Below, one piece after another: positions 9,598-19,418 of a stretch of DNA of 37,580 nucleotides (the first letter of the stretch is position 1; each line of letters begins with the position of its first letter). This DNA comes from Vermiphilus sp. (lineage in GTDB: Bacteria; Ratteibacteria; UBA8468; B48-G9; DTJG01), in NCBI GenBank assembly GCA_020722805.1, contig DYKA01000007.1, positions 1-37,580 on the forward strand, in the 5' to 3' direction. The notes under the pieces are model-generated. The model was given only the letters and a program-made list of their open reading frames with translations, searched no databases and was not told the origin of the DNA. Made by a program: the position numbers and the translations under genes.

Positions 9598-12500
9598 ATA
9601 AAACTGAAGATTCTTCTTATTTTATTGTTTTTTGTATCCTTTGTTTTTGCAAAAAGTTATTCGAAAACTTTTGTATCAGACCTTGAAAACTGGGAAAAGC
9701 AGCAGGGGGATTTTATTATTGAAAAGGAAACACTGGGCAATATGCCTGTGATCACTGCATCAAAACCAGGGTGGTTATTGTTCATCAGTAAAAAAGAACT
9801 CAGGGCACCTCTTGAGATGCGTGCTTTTATCAGACTTCGTACAATTGTAAGCAAATCAGCTTACGCATATTTTCATCTCGGGAAAAAAGACGCTTCTGAC
9901 CCTGGTTTAACACTTTCTCTTTCCTTAACAGACAATCCCGCATATCCGGAAAGGGTTGCCTGCTATGTCACAAGTTCCGGTAAATATCTTCATGACAACA
10001 ATGAGCTCGGGAAGAATATGGACTGGACGCCAGTCTTTTCCAATGATTTTACGTATATCTTGAAGGCATATCCGAAAATACTTCCTGGATGGCCTGAGGA
10101 TTACAGAAGGCAGATAGAAAAAGACATATCACAACTGCCTGACCATAATTCAAAATGGATTGAGGTTAGGATAGTTCTGAGAGAAAATTCTGTGTGGTTC
10201 TGGGTTGATGACCATCTTGTGGCATACAAAAGGGACAATGGTCTTCAAAAACAAGGTCTTGCTGCTGTGATGTTAAGCCAAGGTGTTCAGATTGCTGGAC
10301 TTTCTATTTCAGTACCTCAAGAAGAAATACCTGATTTCTATCCTGTCAGAATCAGTGGATATGCAAACGGCAGAGTAATCACCGGCAAAACATTTGTGAA
10401 ACCATTCAAACAGGCAGATACAATTACAAGGATTTCAGGGATTCCATTTATCCTTCCATCTGTTAATCCTGAAGGAAATGACCACCTTGATATAAGCAAG
10501 TCCCTTTACAGAGAAGGAAACCTTGAAGGATATTTTCCTGTTTATCAACATGCATTTGCTGGTTCTTCAAATAGGGACCCTGCAAGAATTCAGATGAGAA
10601 TACCTTTTGATAATTACGACACCCTTTATGTCCTTGCGGCAGCAGATAGCAGAAGAAATTCAATACCGGTTCTCACAGCAATGTTTTACAGGCCCAATGC
10701 GGGCTATGCACAGAATTTTGAAACAAAGGTGCCGCTTTTCACTGCCGCAAGCAGCAAATATGCAAAGTTTCCTGTGGTTCTTTCAAATGGGAAAAAGGTA
10801 AACCTGTGGCTTGTCAAAATTCCTCTTGATATGGGAAAACTTTCATCTTTTTCAGACCTTGATATTTTTGAAGTTGAACTGACAAAGAAGGTTGTTCAGT
10901 TCAGGTCATACCCTGATCCGATAATCTATGGATGGCATCAGGCAGGACTTCCCTCGTCTGTTCATGTTTATGGAGTAACACTTAAGAAAAGTGATTTTGA
11001 ATTTTCAATAAATCCGGATAGATTCGGCCATGTGTGGACTTCTCCAGAAATCCCGTCATATACAGTAAGAGTTTCAGCCAGAAACAAAGATTTAACCGGC
11101 AAACTTATACTTTCAGCGGTAAGTTATGACAGAACAGACGCCATCAAGATTGAAAAGGACATCAGTGTTGGAATGCAAAATTCTGAAAACCTCAAATTCA
11201 GTATCCCTGCCAGGAAATATGGCTGGTACCAGCTTGCTGCAATGGTTAAGACAGATGACAGAATTTGGACAGAGACCCGCAGTTTCGTTCTGCTCGCACC
11301 TGATACAAGAACAGAAAAATGGCAGGGGAAAGGCGGTTTGTTTGGGTACTGGAGTTATTATGGCGGCCACTACACTCCAAAGCCAGAGCATCATATTCGT
11401 TTGATGACAATGGCTGGTGCCAGAACCAGTATCGGATTGCCGCAGGGTGCAGAAAACAATGAATATGTAAAGAAACACTGGACAAGGGTTCCTGCAGGCG
11501 CGTGGGAAGTAAGTCCACAGGAATGGGCAGCAGAACAGCCGTATGACCGGGCAAAATATGACGAATACAGGAAAAAAGTAATTGAGGCATATACAAAGGC
11601 ACGCAATGCTGTACCAGAACAGTACAGGCCAGACCATGTGTATTTTTTCCCTGAACCGGGTATCAGCAATAGAATGACAGCAGGTAATTACCCTGAGTAC
11701 TGGGGAGAACCAGGATTTCAACCAACAGAAGATGAACTCAGAAGAATAAGGATGCATTTTATAACGGCAAAGTGCGCAGCCGAAGCAATCAGGGAAACCT
11801 GGCCTGAATTAAAAATTCTGATACCATGGGGAGATCCATTGTTTATTGTTCCCCTTCTTCGTGCCGGGTTTCCAAAAGAACTTGTAGATGGTTCAGGACT
11901 TGATATTTGCGGTTTTGAGAGATTGCCCGAGCAGCAGCTTCATCAGATAAGTGTGCACCGTCTTTATGAACTAAAAAAGGAATATGAAAAGGCAGGCATC
12001 TCAAATCCTGACCTGCGCTATTGTGAAGGTATTTTTGTGCCAACAGAGATTGGCGCGTGTTCGTGGGATGAGCAGATGAACATATACAATAGATGGGTTC
12101 TAATCAGCATGGCATATGGAGTGAAGAAATTTTATTCTGGCTGGTTTACATTTGATTGCGGCAATTATTACGGTGCTGAGCATTATGGTGGATGTGGAAT
12201 TTTCAGAAGGATTCCATACTGTGATCCGAAGCCAGCATATGCAGCATATGCGACGATGACAGATAAACTTAATGAAGCAGAGTTTGAAAAATGGATTCCA
12301 GCAGGATCCCTTACTACATTCTGCCTGAAGTTCAAAGGTCCAAAGGGTAATGTTTATGCCTTATGGACAATAAGGGGCAAGAGACCCCTGACACTTACAT
12401 TTTCAAAAGATGGAGAAATACACATAACTGATGTTATGAACAATACCAGCGCAACCAGGACAACTGACAGGAAAATTGTTGTAACTGCTGGTACATCGGT

Positions 12501-13629
12501 AACTTATATAACCACAGAAGAGGAACTTGTAAATATTGAAGCAGGTACTCCTAACCACTCTGACTCAAAGCCAGGTAAAAACGCAGTTCTTGTTGCAGAT
12601 CTGGGAGACGGATCCTGGAAATACACTGAAAAAAGAGACATGATTTATGAAAACAACAATTTTGACACTTTTAGATACAGGGGTAGATTTACTTCAAACA
12701 TTCAAAAGGACGAAGAATTTGGAAAGGTCCTTGTTTCAAAACTTGAAAAACAGGAAAAAGTCCATGAATTGATGCCGTGGTATTCAATACTTGAACCCAG
12801 AAGACCCATTACACTTCCTGGTGCTCCATCAGCCATAGGGCTCTGGGTGAAAGGAGCAAGTGATTGGGGAAGGGTTGTTTACTGCCTTAGGGATGCAAAG
12901 GGAGAAAGATGGATAAGTATCGGGACAAAAGACCAGTGGAATTGTGATGATGTCCATTCCTGGAGTTATTTTAATTTTGATGGCTGGAGATACATCAAAT
13001 TTGAATTGCCAGGTCATTATGGATACGATAATTTCAGAAAATATGGAACAACCTGGTGGCGTTACGCTGATGGAGACGGCATAGTGGATCTTCCCCTGAA
13101 GATAGAAAACATCATTGTTGAACAACGTTCGCATATCCTTTATGTAAATGATGTTCAGCCAGTTGCTTCAGATACAATATGTCTGGGCAAACTTTATGTT
13201 GAATATGATAATCCTGAAGACGCAACGCAAAAAGCAGTTTCATTAAGTAAGATCAGAATGCCAGAACCAGGCATTGTCCCTGACCTGCCAAATCCAATTG
13301 CTGAAATGGAAAAGACAGGTGTCTATGAACCAACCTCAATAGTCAAACTTGGGTTGCCATCATGGGGCGCGGATGGAACCAATATCCATGTTTATTTCAA
13401 GGAAGTTGAAAATGCAGCAAAATACTTCATCTGGGTTGGTCCGTATCCCGATGGAAGAGGCGCAATAAACATGACCCCAAATGGTGCAAAAAATGGCGAA
13501 CATATTTATGGTTTGAGGCCTGGAATAAGACTTTATTTCTGGGTTGTCTGGGCAGACAAAGATGAAAAGTTATCAAAGCCATCAAAAGTTCACAGCGAAG
13601 TTCTTGTTGATATGTTCAAGGAGAAATAA
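9598..13629 (+). CDS. Large secreted multidomain glycoside hydrolase-like protein (LamG/DUF1080-like N-terminus, TIM-barrel-like centre, C-terminal CBM/FN3-like region)
   Basis: ORF track starts at TTG 9625. A strong SD AAGGAGGG (9586-9593) and a full signal peptide (xKLKILLILLFFVSFVFA) point to a start at ATA 9598. The central region has FFPEPGIS and YCEGIFVPTEIGACSWDEQ. The product is about 1343 aa from 9598. Confidence 0.7.
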   Translation: MKLKILLILLFFVSFVFAKSYSKTFVSDLENWEKQQGDFIIEKETLGNMPVITASKPGWLLFISKKELRAPLEMRAFIRLRTIVSKSAYAYFHLGKKDASDPGLTLSLSLTDNPAYPERVACYVTSSGKYLHDNNELGKNMDWTPVFSNDFTYILKAYPKILPGWPEDYRRQIEKDISQLPDHNSKWIEVRIVLRENSVWFWVDDHLVAYKRDNGLQKQGLAAVMLSQGVQIAGLSISVPQEEIPDFYPVRISGYANGRVITGKTFVKPFKQADTITRISGIPFILPSVNPEGNDHLDISKSLYREGNLEGYFPVYQHAFAGSSNRDPARIQMRIPFDNYDTLYVLAAADSRRNSIPVLTAMFYRPNAGYAQNFETKVPLFTAASSKYAKFPVVLSNGKKVNLWLVKIPLDMGKLSSFSDLDIFEVELTKKVVQFRSYPDPIIYGWHQAGLPSSVHVYGVTLKKSDFEFSINPDRFGHVWTSPEIPSYTVRVSARNKDLTGKLILSAVSYDRTDAIKIEKDISVGMQNSENLKFSIPARKYGWYQLAAMVKTDDRIWTETRSFVLLAPDTRTEKWQGKGGLFGYWSYYGGHYTPKPEHHIRLMTMAGARTSIGLPQGAENNEYVKKHWTRVPAGAWEVSPQEWAAEQPYDRAKYDEYRKKVIEAYTKARNAVPEQYRPDHVYFFPEPGISNRMTAGNYPEYWGEPGFQPTEDELRRIRMHFITAKCAAEAIRETWPELKILIPWGDPLFIVPLLRAGFPKELVDGSGLDICGFERLPEQQLHQISVHRLYELKKEYEKAGISNPDLRYCEGIFVPTEIGACSWDEQMNIYNRWVLISMAYGVKKFYSGWFTFDCGNYYGAEHYGGCGIFRRIPYCDPKPAYAAYATMTDKLNEAEFEKWIPAGSLTTFCLKFKGPKGNVYALWTIRGKRPLTLTFSKDGEIHITDVMNNTSATRTTDRKIVVTAGTSVTYITTEEELVNIEAGTPNHSDSKPGKNAVLVADLGDGSWKYTEKRDMIYENNNFDTFRYRGRFTSNIQKDEEFGKVLVSKLEKQEKVHELMPWYSILEPRRPITLPGAPSAIGLWVKGASDWGRVVYCLRDAKGERWISIGTKDQWNCDDVHSWSYFNFDGWRYIKFELPGHYGYDNFRKYGTTWWRYADGDGIVDLPLKIENIIVEQRSHILYVNDVQPVASDTICLGKLYVEYDNPEDATQKAVSLSKIRMPEPGIVPDLPNPIAEMEKTGVYEPTSIVKLGLPSWGADGTNIHVYFKEVENAAKYFIWVGPYPDGRGAINMTPNGAKNGEHIYGLRPGIRLYFWVVWADKDEKLSKPSKVHSEVLVDMFKEK

Positions 13630-15026
13630 TGTTTTCCATCACTTTTTACGGGGCAGCAAGAAATGTTACCGGTTCAAGGCACCTTCTCAGATATGGTGGG
13701 AAGAAATTTCTGATTGACTGCGGGATATATCAGGAAAGGGAACTTGTTTCAAGAAACTGGGAGCCATTTCCAGTTGAGCCAGCAACCATAGATGCAATAT
13801 TTCTTACCCATGCACACCTTGACCACTCTGGATTTCTTCCATGCCTTGTAAGGGATGGATTTAAGGGCAAAATTTATGCAACTGCCCCAACAATTGAGAT
13901 AACAAAAATTGCTCTTCTGGACGCAGCCAAACTTTATGAAGAAGATGCAGAAAAGAAAAGGCAAAGACATAAACGTGCTGGTACTGTTCCGTCACATCCT
14001 GTTGTACCACTTTTCACAACAGACCAGGCGTATGACGTCTTTGACCGGTTTGAGGAAATTCCATACAACGACCCGTTTCAGGTGGTAAAAGGTTTAACCC
14101 TCACATGCCACAATTCAGGCCATATACTTGGTTCAGCAATAATTGAGTTTAAGGACACCATTTCAGGGAAAAATCTCGTTTTTACAGGAGACCTTGGAAG
14201 ACCGGGAAGACCTGTTTTACCTGAACCAGAAAGATTATCAAAGATTGATTACCTTGTGATTGAGTCAACCTATGGTGATAGAGTTCATAAGCCGGATGCT
14301 TTAACCTATGAAACAGTTGCAGAAGCCATCGTGAATACAGCGAACAAAAGCGGCAACATTGTTGTTCCAAGTTTTGCGATAGAAAGAACTCAGGAGTTTC
14401 TGTACTGCCTGAAAAAATTGCTTTCACAGGACAGGATTCCACATCTCTGGATATTTCTTGATAGTCCTATGGCAATCAGGGTTACAGAAGTTTTCAAAAA
14501 GTACAAGAGTTTTTTGAGGCCATCCCTGCAGGCACAGGTTGAAAAATCTGACAGCCCTTTTGAGATGTCGCATCTTCGTCCAACAGAAAGTATTGAAGAA
14601 TCAAAGTCAATCAATCATGTCAGAGGTTCTGTGATTATTATTGCTGGTTCAGGGATGTGCACCGGTGGCAGAATAAAACATCATCTTGTTACCAATATCA
14701 GCAGATCTGAAAGCACTATTATGTTTATCGGTTATCAGGCAAACGGTACACTGGGCAGGGAGATTGTCAGTGGTAAGAAAAGGGTGAGGATTCTTGGAGA
14801 ATACAGAGATGTAATGGCAAACATAATTCAGGTGAATGGGTTTTCGTCCCACCCTGACCAGAATGAAATACTGTGGTGGGTTTCAGGGTTGGAAAAACCG
14901 CCGGCTGGTACCTTCCTTGTCCATGGTGAAGATACTGCACTTGAGAATCTAAAACAGGTTCTCTATGAAAAAAAATCCATAAAGGCGGATATTGCAGATT
15001 ATGGAATAACAGTGGAGTTGCAATGA
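13629..15026 (+). CDS. Metallo-beta-lactamase fold protein with beta-CASP / RNA-specificity domain (Ysh1-like exonuclease)
   Basis: LTHAHLDHSG, GHILGSAIIEF, VFTGDLGRPGRP, ESTYGDR, SGMCTGGRIKHHL, GYQANGTLGR, GFSSHPDQNEIL. Confidence 0.92.
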   Translation: MFSITFYGAARNVTGSRHLLRYGGKKFLIDCGIYQERELVSRNWEPFPVEPATIDAIFLTHAHLDHSGFLPCLVRDGFKGKIYATAPTIEITKIALLDAAKLYEEDAEKKRQRHKRAGTVPSHPVVPLFTTDQAYDVFDRFEEIPYNDPFQVVKGLTLTCHNSGHILGSAIIEFKDTISGKNLVFTGDLGRPGRPVLPEPERLSKIDYLVIESTYGDRVHKPDALTYETVAEAIVNTANKSGNIVVPSFAIERTQEFLYCLKKLLSQDRIPHLWIFLDSPMAIRVTEVFKKYKSFLRPSLQAQVEKSDSPFEMSHLRPTESIEESKSINHVRGSVIIIAGSGMCTGGRIKHHLVTNISRSESTIMFIGYQANGTLGREIVSGKKRVRILGEYRDVMANIIQVNGFSSHPDQNEILWWVSGLEKPPAGTFLVHGEDTALENLKQVLYEKKSIKADIADYGITVELQ

Positions 15027-15994
15027 AACTGCTTTTGACTGGATGTGCCGGTTTTATCGGCTGGCACACAGCAAAAACGGCAATGGATTTCGGCTATGAA
15101 GTTATGGGTATTGATGATATCAATGATTATTATGACGTGAGATTGAAGCACTGGCGGCTTGATGATTTGAAAAAAGAAAAGAGTTTTGAATTCAGGCAGA
15201 TTGATATCAGAAACAGGGATGAACTTGAGAAATTATTCATTGAGAAAAAGCCAGATGCGGTCATTAATCTTGCAGCCCGTGCTGGTGTAAGGTCAAGCAT
15301 TGAAAACCCTCATATATACTTTGAGACAAATGTCCTCGGAAATCTCAATCTTCTGACCCTCGCTGAAAAATTCAAGGTAAAAAAATTTATCCTTGCTTCA
15401 ACATCATCTTTGTATGCCGGCCAGAGCATGCCTTTTTCTGAAACGCTCCCTGTCAACACTCCTATTTCTCCTTATGCAGCATCAAAAAAAGCAGCAGAAG
15501 TCACATGTTACACATATCATTACCTCTATGGAATTGACATTACAATTTTCAGATATTTCACTGTTTATGGACCTGCTGGCAGACCTGACTTAAGCATATT
15601 CAAATTTATCAAATTGATAAGTGAAGGGAAGGAAATAATCGTCTATGGTGATGGAAATCAAAGCAGGGATTTCACTTTTGTTGAGGATATTGCAAGAGGT
15701 ACACTCCTTGGACTGAAAGAAACCGGTTTTGAAATTATAAATCTTGGCGGCAATCAGCCATACACAATCAATCACACCATTTCCCTGATAGAAAATTATC
15801 TTGGCAGAAAGGCCAGCATAGTTCATAAGCCGTTTCCGCAGTGTGATATGCCTGCTACATGGGCTGATATTTCAAAGGCAAACAAAATTCTTGGCTGGCA
15901 GCCAATTTTTTCACTTGAAGAAGGTATTAAGAAAACAATTAACTGGTGTCTGGAAAACAGGAATCTTGTTGAAAAAATCATTCTGAAGGATTAG
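15023..15994 (+). CDS. NAD-dependent epimerase/dehydratase, UDP-glucuronate/UDP-glucose 4-epimerase-like
   Basis: Rossmann motif TGCAGFIGWHTA, D-I-N-D-YYD-RLK, YAASKKAAE (YxxxK), RYFTVYGPAGRPD. Confidence 0.9.
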   Translation: MKLLLTGCAGFIGWHTAKTAMDFGYEVMGIDDINDYYDVRLKHWRLDDLKKEKSFEFRQIDIRNRDELEKLFIEKKPDAVINLAARAGVRSSIENPHIYFETNVLGNLNLLTLAEKFKVKKFILASTSSLYAGQSMPFSETLPVNTPISPYAASKKAAEVTCYTYHYLYGIDITIFRYFTVYGPAGRPDLSIFKFIKLISEGKEIIVYGDGNQSRDFTFVEDIARGTLLGLKETGFEIINLGGNQPYTINHTISLIENYLGRKASIVHKPFPQCDMPATWADISKANKILGWQPIFSLEEGIKKTINWCLENRNLVEKIILKD

Positions 15995-16079
15995 TTTTTG
16001 ATGCTGAGTAAATATGCTAATATATTACCTGACAGACAATAAGAAACTTAATGGTATTTTCCACCAACAAGGAGCATCA

Positions 16080-16724
16080 ATGAGTTTTATGATAAAGAGC
16101 GGTCAGAAGGTTGTGTGTATCGGGGATAGTATTACTGATTGTGGCAGAAGGGCTGAGTCTGCCCCTTTGGGGAATGGTTATGTTAAATATTTCAATGATT
16201 TGGTTGTTGCCCATTATCCAGAAAGAAATATCTCTGTTATCAACAAAGGTATCAGCGGCAACACCATCATTGATCTTGAAAACAGATGGGAAGACGATGT
16301 CATCTACCACAGGCCTGACTGGCTTACGATACTGATAGGCATCAATGACCTTCATTATGTTTTGAGAAAAGATCCCAACTGGCAGGAATGTGTGAGCGAA
16401 AAGTTTGCTCAGAGATACGAAGAAATTCTTGCAGAAACAAAAAACAAACTCAAATGCGGGATTATTCTTCTTGAGCCATTTTATATAAGCGCTGACAGTT
16501 CAAATAAATGGAGGTCATCTGTCTTGAGCGAATTGAAAAAGTATGTTTCTGCTGTCAGGAAGATTTCAGAAAAGTTCGGTACAGGCCTTGTAAAACTTCA
16601 GGAAATTTTTCAGAAACAACTGAAATACAGGGACAGCGAAACATTCTGTCCTGAACCAGTTCATCCGAATACATCAGGGCATATCCTTATTGCATCAGAG
16701 CTTTTTGAGGCTTTCAAAACCTGA
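16080..16724 (+). CDS. SGNH/GDSL hydrolase family protein
   Basis: VCIGDSITDCGR (block I), GISGN (block II), IGINDLHY (block III), PVHPNTSGH (block V). Start at 16080 preceded by AAGGAG. Confidence 0.88.
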   Translation: MSFMIKSGQKVVCIGDSITDCGRRAESAPLGNGYVKYFNDLVVAHYPERNISVINKGISGNTIIDLENRWEDDVIYHRPDWLTILIGINDLHYVLRKDPNWQECVSEKFAQRYEEILAETKNKLKCGIILLEPFYISADSSNKWRSSVLSELKKYVSAVRKISEKFGTGLVKLQEIFQKQLKYRDSETFCPEPVHPNTSGHILIASELFEAFKT

Positions 16725-16727
16725 TTA

Positions 16728-17558
16728 TTATCTTGGTGTGGCGTCAGGAAGGCCACCGTCAACAGGAATTGTTGCTCCTGTTGTTGGCGTTTGATGTGAA
16801 ACAAAAAACAGTACTGCATTTGCGACATGGTCTGCTGTAATCTGGGCCTTGAGCAGATTTCTACTTCTGTAGTATTCTTCAAGTCCCTTTTCATCAAGGC
16901 CTCTTGCCTTCATTCTGTCGGGACCAATCTGCTGCCACAGACCTGATTTTCTTGTTCCGTCAGAGAAAACCGCATCAGGTGCAACCATGTTAACCCTTAC
17001 ACCAATTGGTGCAAGTTCAAGACTCGCGATTCTTGCAAGTTGATGAGCTGCTGCTTTTGTTGCACTATACGCACCAAAGGATGCGCCTGGCGAAAAAACA
17101 TTTTTTGTTGAAATCAAGACAATATCTCCACCCGTTTTCTGTGCCTCAAAGTGTTTTGCAAGTTCTTTCAAAACAAGCAATGTTCCTTCAACATTAACCT
17201 TTTCAAGCTTTTGAAAGTCAGAAATATTCATATCCCTGAGGGTTGAAACATGGGCAATTCCAGCATTAACAACCCCTATGTCAAGGCAACCGAAGATTTC
17301 AACAATCTTTTTTATTCCCTCTGAAACAGAAGCCTGGCTGGTAACATCCATCACAACTCCCGCGATTCTATTTCCAGATTCTGACTGAAATTCTTTGACG
17401 AGAATATCAAGTTGTTCTTCAGATATGTCTGTCGCGGCTACCCTGCAGTTTGAGCGAAGAAGCCCCCTGCATATCCCTGCTCCAATTGCTCCGGCAGCCC
17501 CTGTCACCATTGCTACCCTGTCCTTCAGGTCATACTTACATTCTGGTTCAGGTTTCAT
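16728..17558 (-). CDS. SDR family oxidoreductase
   Basis: TGAAGAIGAGICRGL, NAGIAH, YSATKAA (YxxxK), and the C-terminal TTGATIPVDGGLPDATPR tail. Confidence 0.9.
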   Translation of the reverse strand: MKPEPECKYDLKDRVAMVTGAAGAIGAGICRGLLRSNCRVAATDISEEQLDILVKEFQSESGNRIAGVVMDVTSQASVSEGIKKIVEIFGCLDIGVVNAGIAHVSTLRDMNISDFQKLEKVNVEGTLLVLKELAKHFEAQKTGGDIVLISTKNVFSPGASFGAYSATKAAAHQLARIASLELAPIGVRVNMVAPDAVFSDGTRKSGLWQQIGPDRMKARGLDEKGLEEYYRSRNLLKAQITADHVANAVLFFVSHQTPTTGATIPVDGGLPDATPR

Positions 17559-18288
17559 GATATTTTTTCCTGCCTCTTTTCAGATAACCGAGCAAGAATC
17601 TCGCATTCTCTGCTGGATTCTTTCTATCAAATACAGCGCTTCCTGCAACAACAATGTCGGCTGCCATCTGGGAGATATCAACAATGTTTTCCCTTGTAAT
17701 TCCACCGTCAACACACAGAAAAATATCCCTGCCTGATTGGCTTATCAGAGAGATTGCTGTTTCAATCTTTTGTTGTGTTGTTTTAATGAAGGATTGTGTC
17801 TGCCATCCGGGATTTACAGCAAGAATTGTAATCATATCAGCAACATCAAGAACTGACTTTATTGATTCAACAGGAGTTCCTGGATTGATTGCAACCCCTG
17901 CAATAATGCCCATTTCAGGTCTGTTGATATTCTTGAGTTTCTTTATTGCCTGCAGAACACCGTGGATATGTGTCTGACACGCTTCAAGATGAACAGTCAG
18001 AATATCTGCACCTGCTTCAGCAAACCAGCCCAGTTTGCTTTCCGGCTGTACAATCATAAGATGAACATCCTTGATCAGTTTTGTTTTCACTGATTTTATA
18101 AACGTGGCTCCAACAGTCATCGCAGGACAAAAATTACCGTCCATTACATCAAAATGAATAATATTGACACCTGTGTCATCAAGTTTTTTTAACTCATCTT
18201 CAAGATGCATGAGATCCGCCGATATAATTCCAACACTCAATGTCGGCGTTAAAGAACGCAGGTAACCATAAAAGTCAGTATTTGCCAT
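17548..18288 (-). CDS. Ribulose-phosphate 3-epimerase family protein
   Basis: SVGIISADLMHLEDEL, IHFDVMDGNFCPAMTVG, DVHLMIVQPE, ILAVNPGWQTQSFI, CVDGGIT. Confidence 0.88.
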   Translation of the reverse strand: MANTDFYGYLRSLTPTLSVGIISADLMHLEDELKKLDDTGVNIIHFDVMDGNFCPAMTVGATFIKSVKTKLIKDVHLMIVQPESKLGWFAEAGADILTVHLEACQTHIHGVLQAIKKLKNINRPEMGIIAGVAINPGTPVESIKSVLDVADMITILAVNPGWQTQSFIKTTQQKIETAISLISQSGRDIFLCVDGGITRENIVDISQMAADIVVAGSAVFDRKNPAENARFLLGYLKRGRKKYHET

Positions 18289-18291
18289 AAT

Positions 18292-19182
18292 CTATTCCTT
18301 TTTCTGTTTTTTTGCGATTCTTTCTTTATAAAATTCATAGGCCTGTTCTGGTTTTGCATTCCTGTGGACAATCATTCTGACCGACTGTATCATTGCAATA
18401 GGGTCCTGCGCCTGGAAGATGTTTCTTCCCATATCAACCCCGCAGGCGCCCTGCTCAATTGCATTGTAAGCCATTTTCAGGGCATCGAACTCGGGTATTT
18501 TTTTCCCGCCCGCAATCACAATGGGTACAGGACAGGAAGCAGTAACTGTGTCAAAATCGGGTTCAACATAATATGTTTTCACATAGGTCGCACCAAGTTC
18601 AGCGCATATCCTGCAGGCAAGCCGCATATACTTGGCGTCCCTCACAAGATCTTTTCCAACTGCCGTTACTCCCAGCACTGCAATCCCGTATCTCTGCCCC
18701 ATATCCACCAGACGCGTCATATTATGAACTGATTGCGTTTCATATTCTCCACCAATGAAAACCTGCACAGCGACTGCAGCAGCATTCAATCTTATGGCAT
18801 CTTCAATATCCATTGCTATCTGTTCATTTGAAAGCTCCTTCAAAATACTTGGACCACCGCTTGCCCGGAGTACAATCCCGTTGGGATATGTTGGGGGTAT
18901 TATTGAACGCAGGATACCCCTTGTTAGCATAAGAGTATCTGAATATGGAAGAAGTGGCAGAATTGTTACATCAACCCTTTCAAGCCCTGTTGTCGGTCCC
19001 TGAAAGTATCCATGGTCAATCGCCAGCATAACTGTTTTTCCTGTATCAGGGTCAAATATGTGAGACATCCGATTTTTCATTCCCCAGTCAGAATTGTTTG
19101 AACCCTTCAGAAAAAACGCCTTGCTTTTTTGAGGGATGTCAATATAAAAGTTTTTCTCTTTCTTTTCATCGGCTTCAGGCAT
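18292..19182 (-). CDS. Class I aldolase, DhnA/LsrF-like (3-hydroxy-5-phosphonooxypentane-2,4-dione thiolase-like)
   Basis: [96 protein letters not shown]. Confidence 0.85.
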   Translation of the reverse strand: MPEADEKKEKNFYIDIPQKSKAFFLKGSNNSDWGMKNRMSHIFDPDTGKTVMLAIDHGYFQGPTTGLERVDVTILPLLPYSDTLMLTRGILRSIIPPTYPNGIVLRASGGPSILKELSNEQIAMDIEDAIRLNAAAVAVQVFIGGEYETQSVHNMTRLVDMGQRYGIAVLGVTAVGKDLVRDAKYMRLACRICAELGATYVKTYYVEPDFDTVTASCPVPIVIAGGKKIPEFDALKMAYNAIEQGACGVDMGRNIFQAQDPIAMIQSVRMIVHRNAKPEQAYEFYKERIAKKQKKE

Positions 19183-19222
19183 GGTTTCCCCCTGTTGTTA
19201 TTTTACAGTTTCTCCTTTTGTT

Positions 19223-19250
19223 ATTATATCAAACCCTGCACCATTTGCAA
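19223..19250 (-). promoter_or_regulatory. Candidate promoter for the LsrF-RPE-SDR operon
   Basis: On the minus strand: TTGCAA - 16 nt - TATAAT, about 40 nt upstream of the aldolase ATG, followed by AAAAGGAG. Confidence 0.5.
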
Positions 19251-19350
19251 ATCAAGAGCCAGACTAAGTTCCACAGCAGGGTCAGAATATCTTTGAGGCA
19301 CTCTTCCAGTAAGATGGTTGCGGTCCTGTTGCCTCTGAAGATTCGGCAGA

Positions 19351-19379
19351 TTGAACAAGATAACCCATTGTGATAAGAT
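19351..19379 (+). promoter_or_regulatory. Candidate promoter for the V/A-type ATPase operon
   Basis: TTGAAC - 17 nt - TAAGAT, about 40 nt upstream of the first subunit gene. Confidence 0.45.
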
Positions 19380-19418
19380 AATTGAACAGAATTTTTATCC
19401 CTTTCACGGAGACGTCGT

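Noticed and set aside
11113-11757. 214-aa minus-strand ORF in the ORF track
   Set aside because: Entirely antisense to the large secreted protein, which has coherent coding character. The translation is low in domain-like features and looks like a shadow ORF.
16014-16079. Upstream start of the SGNH hydrolase at 16014
   Set aside because: The extra residues are not family-like. ATG 16080 follows AAGGAG and precedes the conserved VCIGDSITD block.
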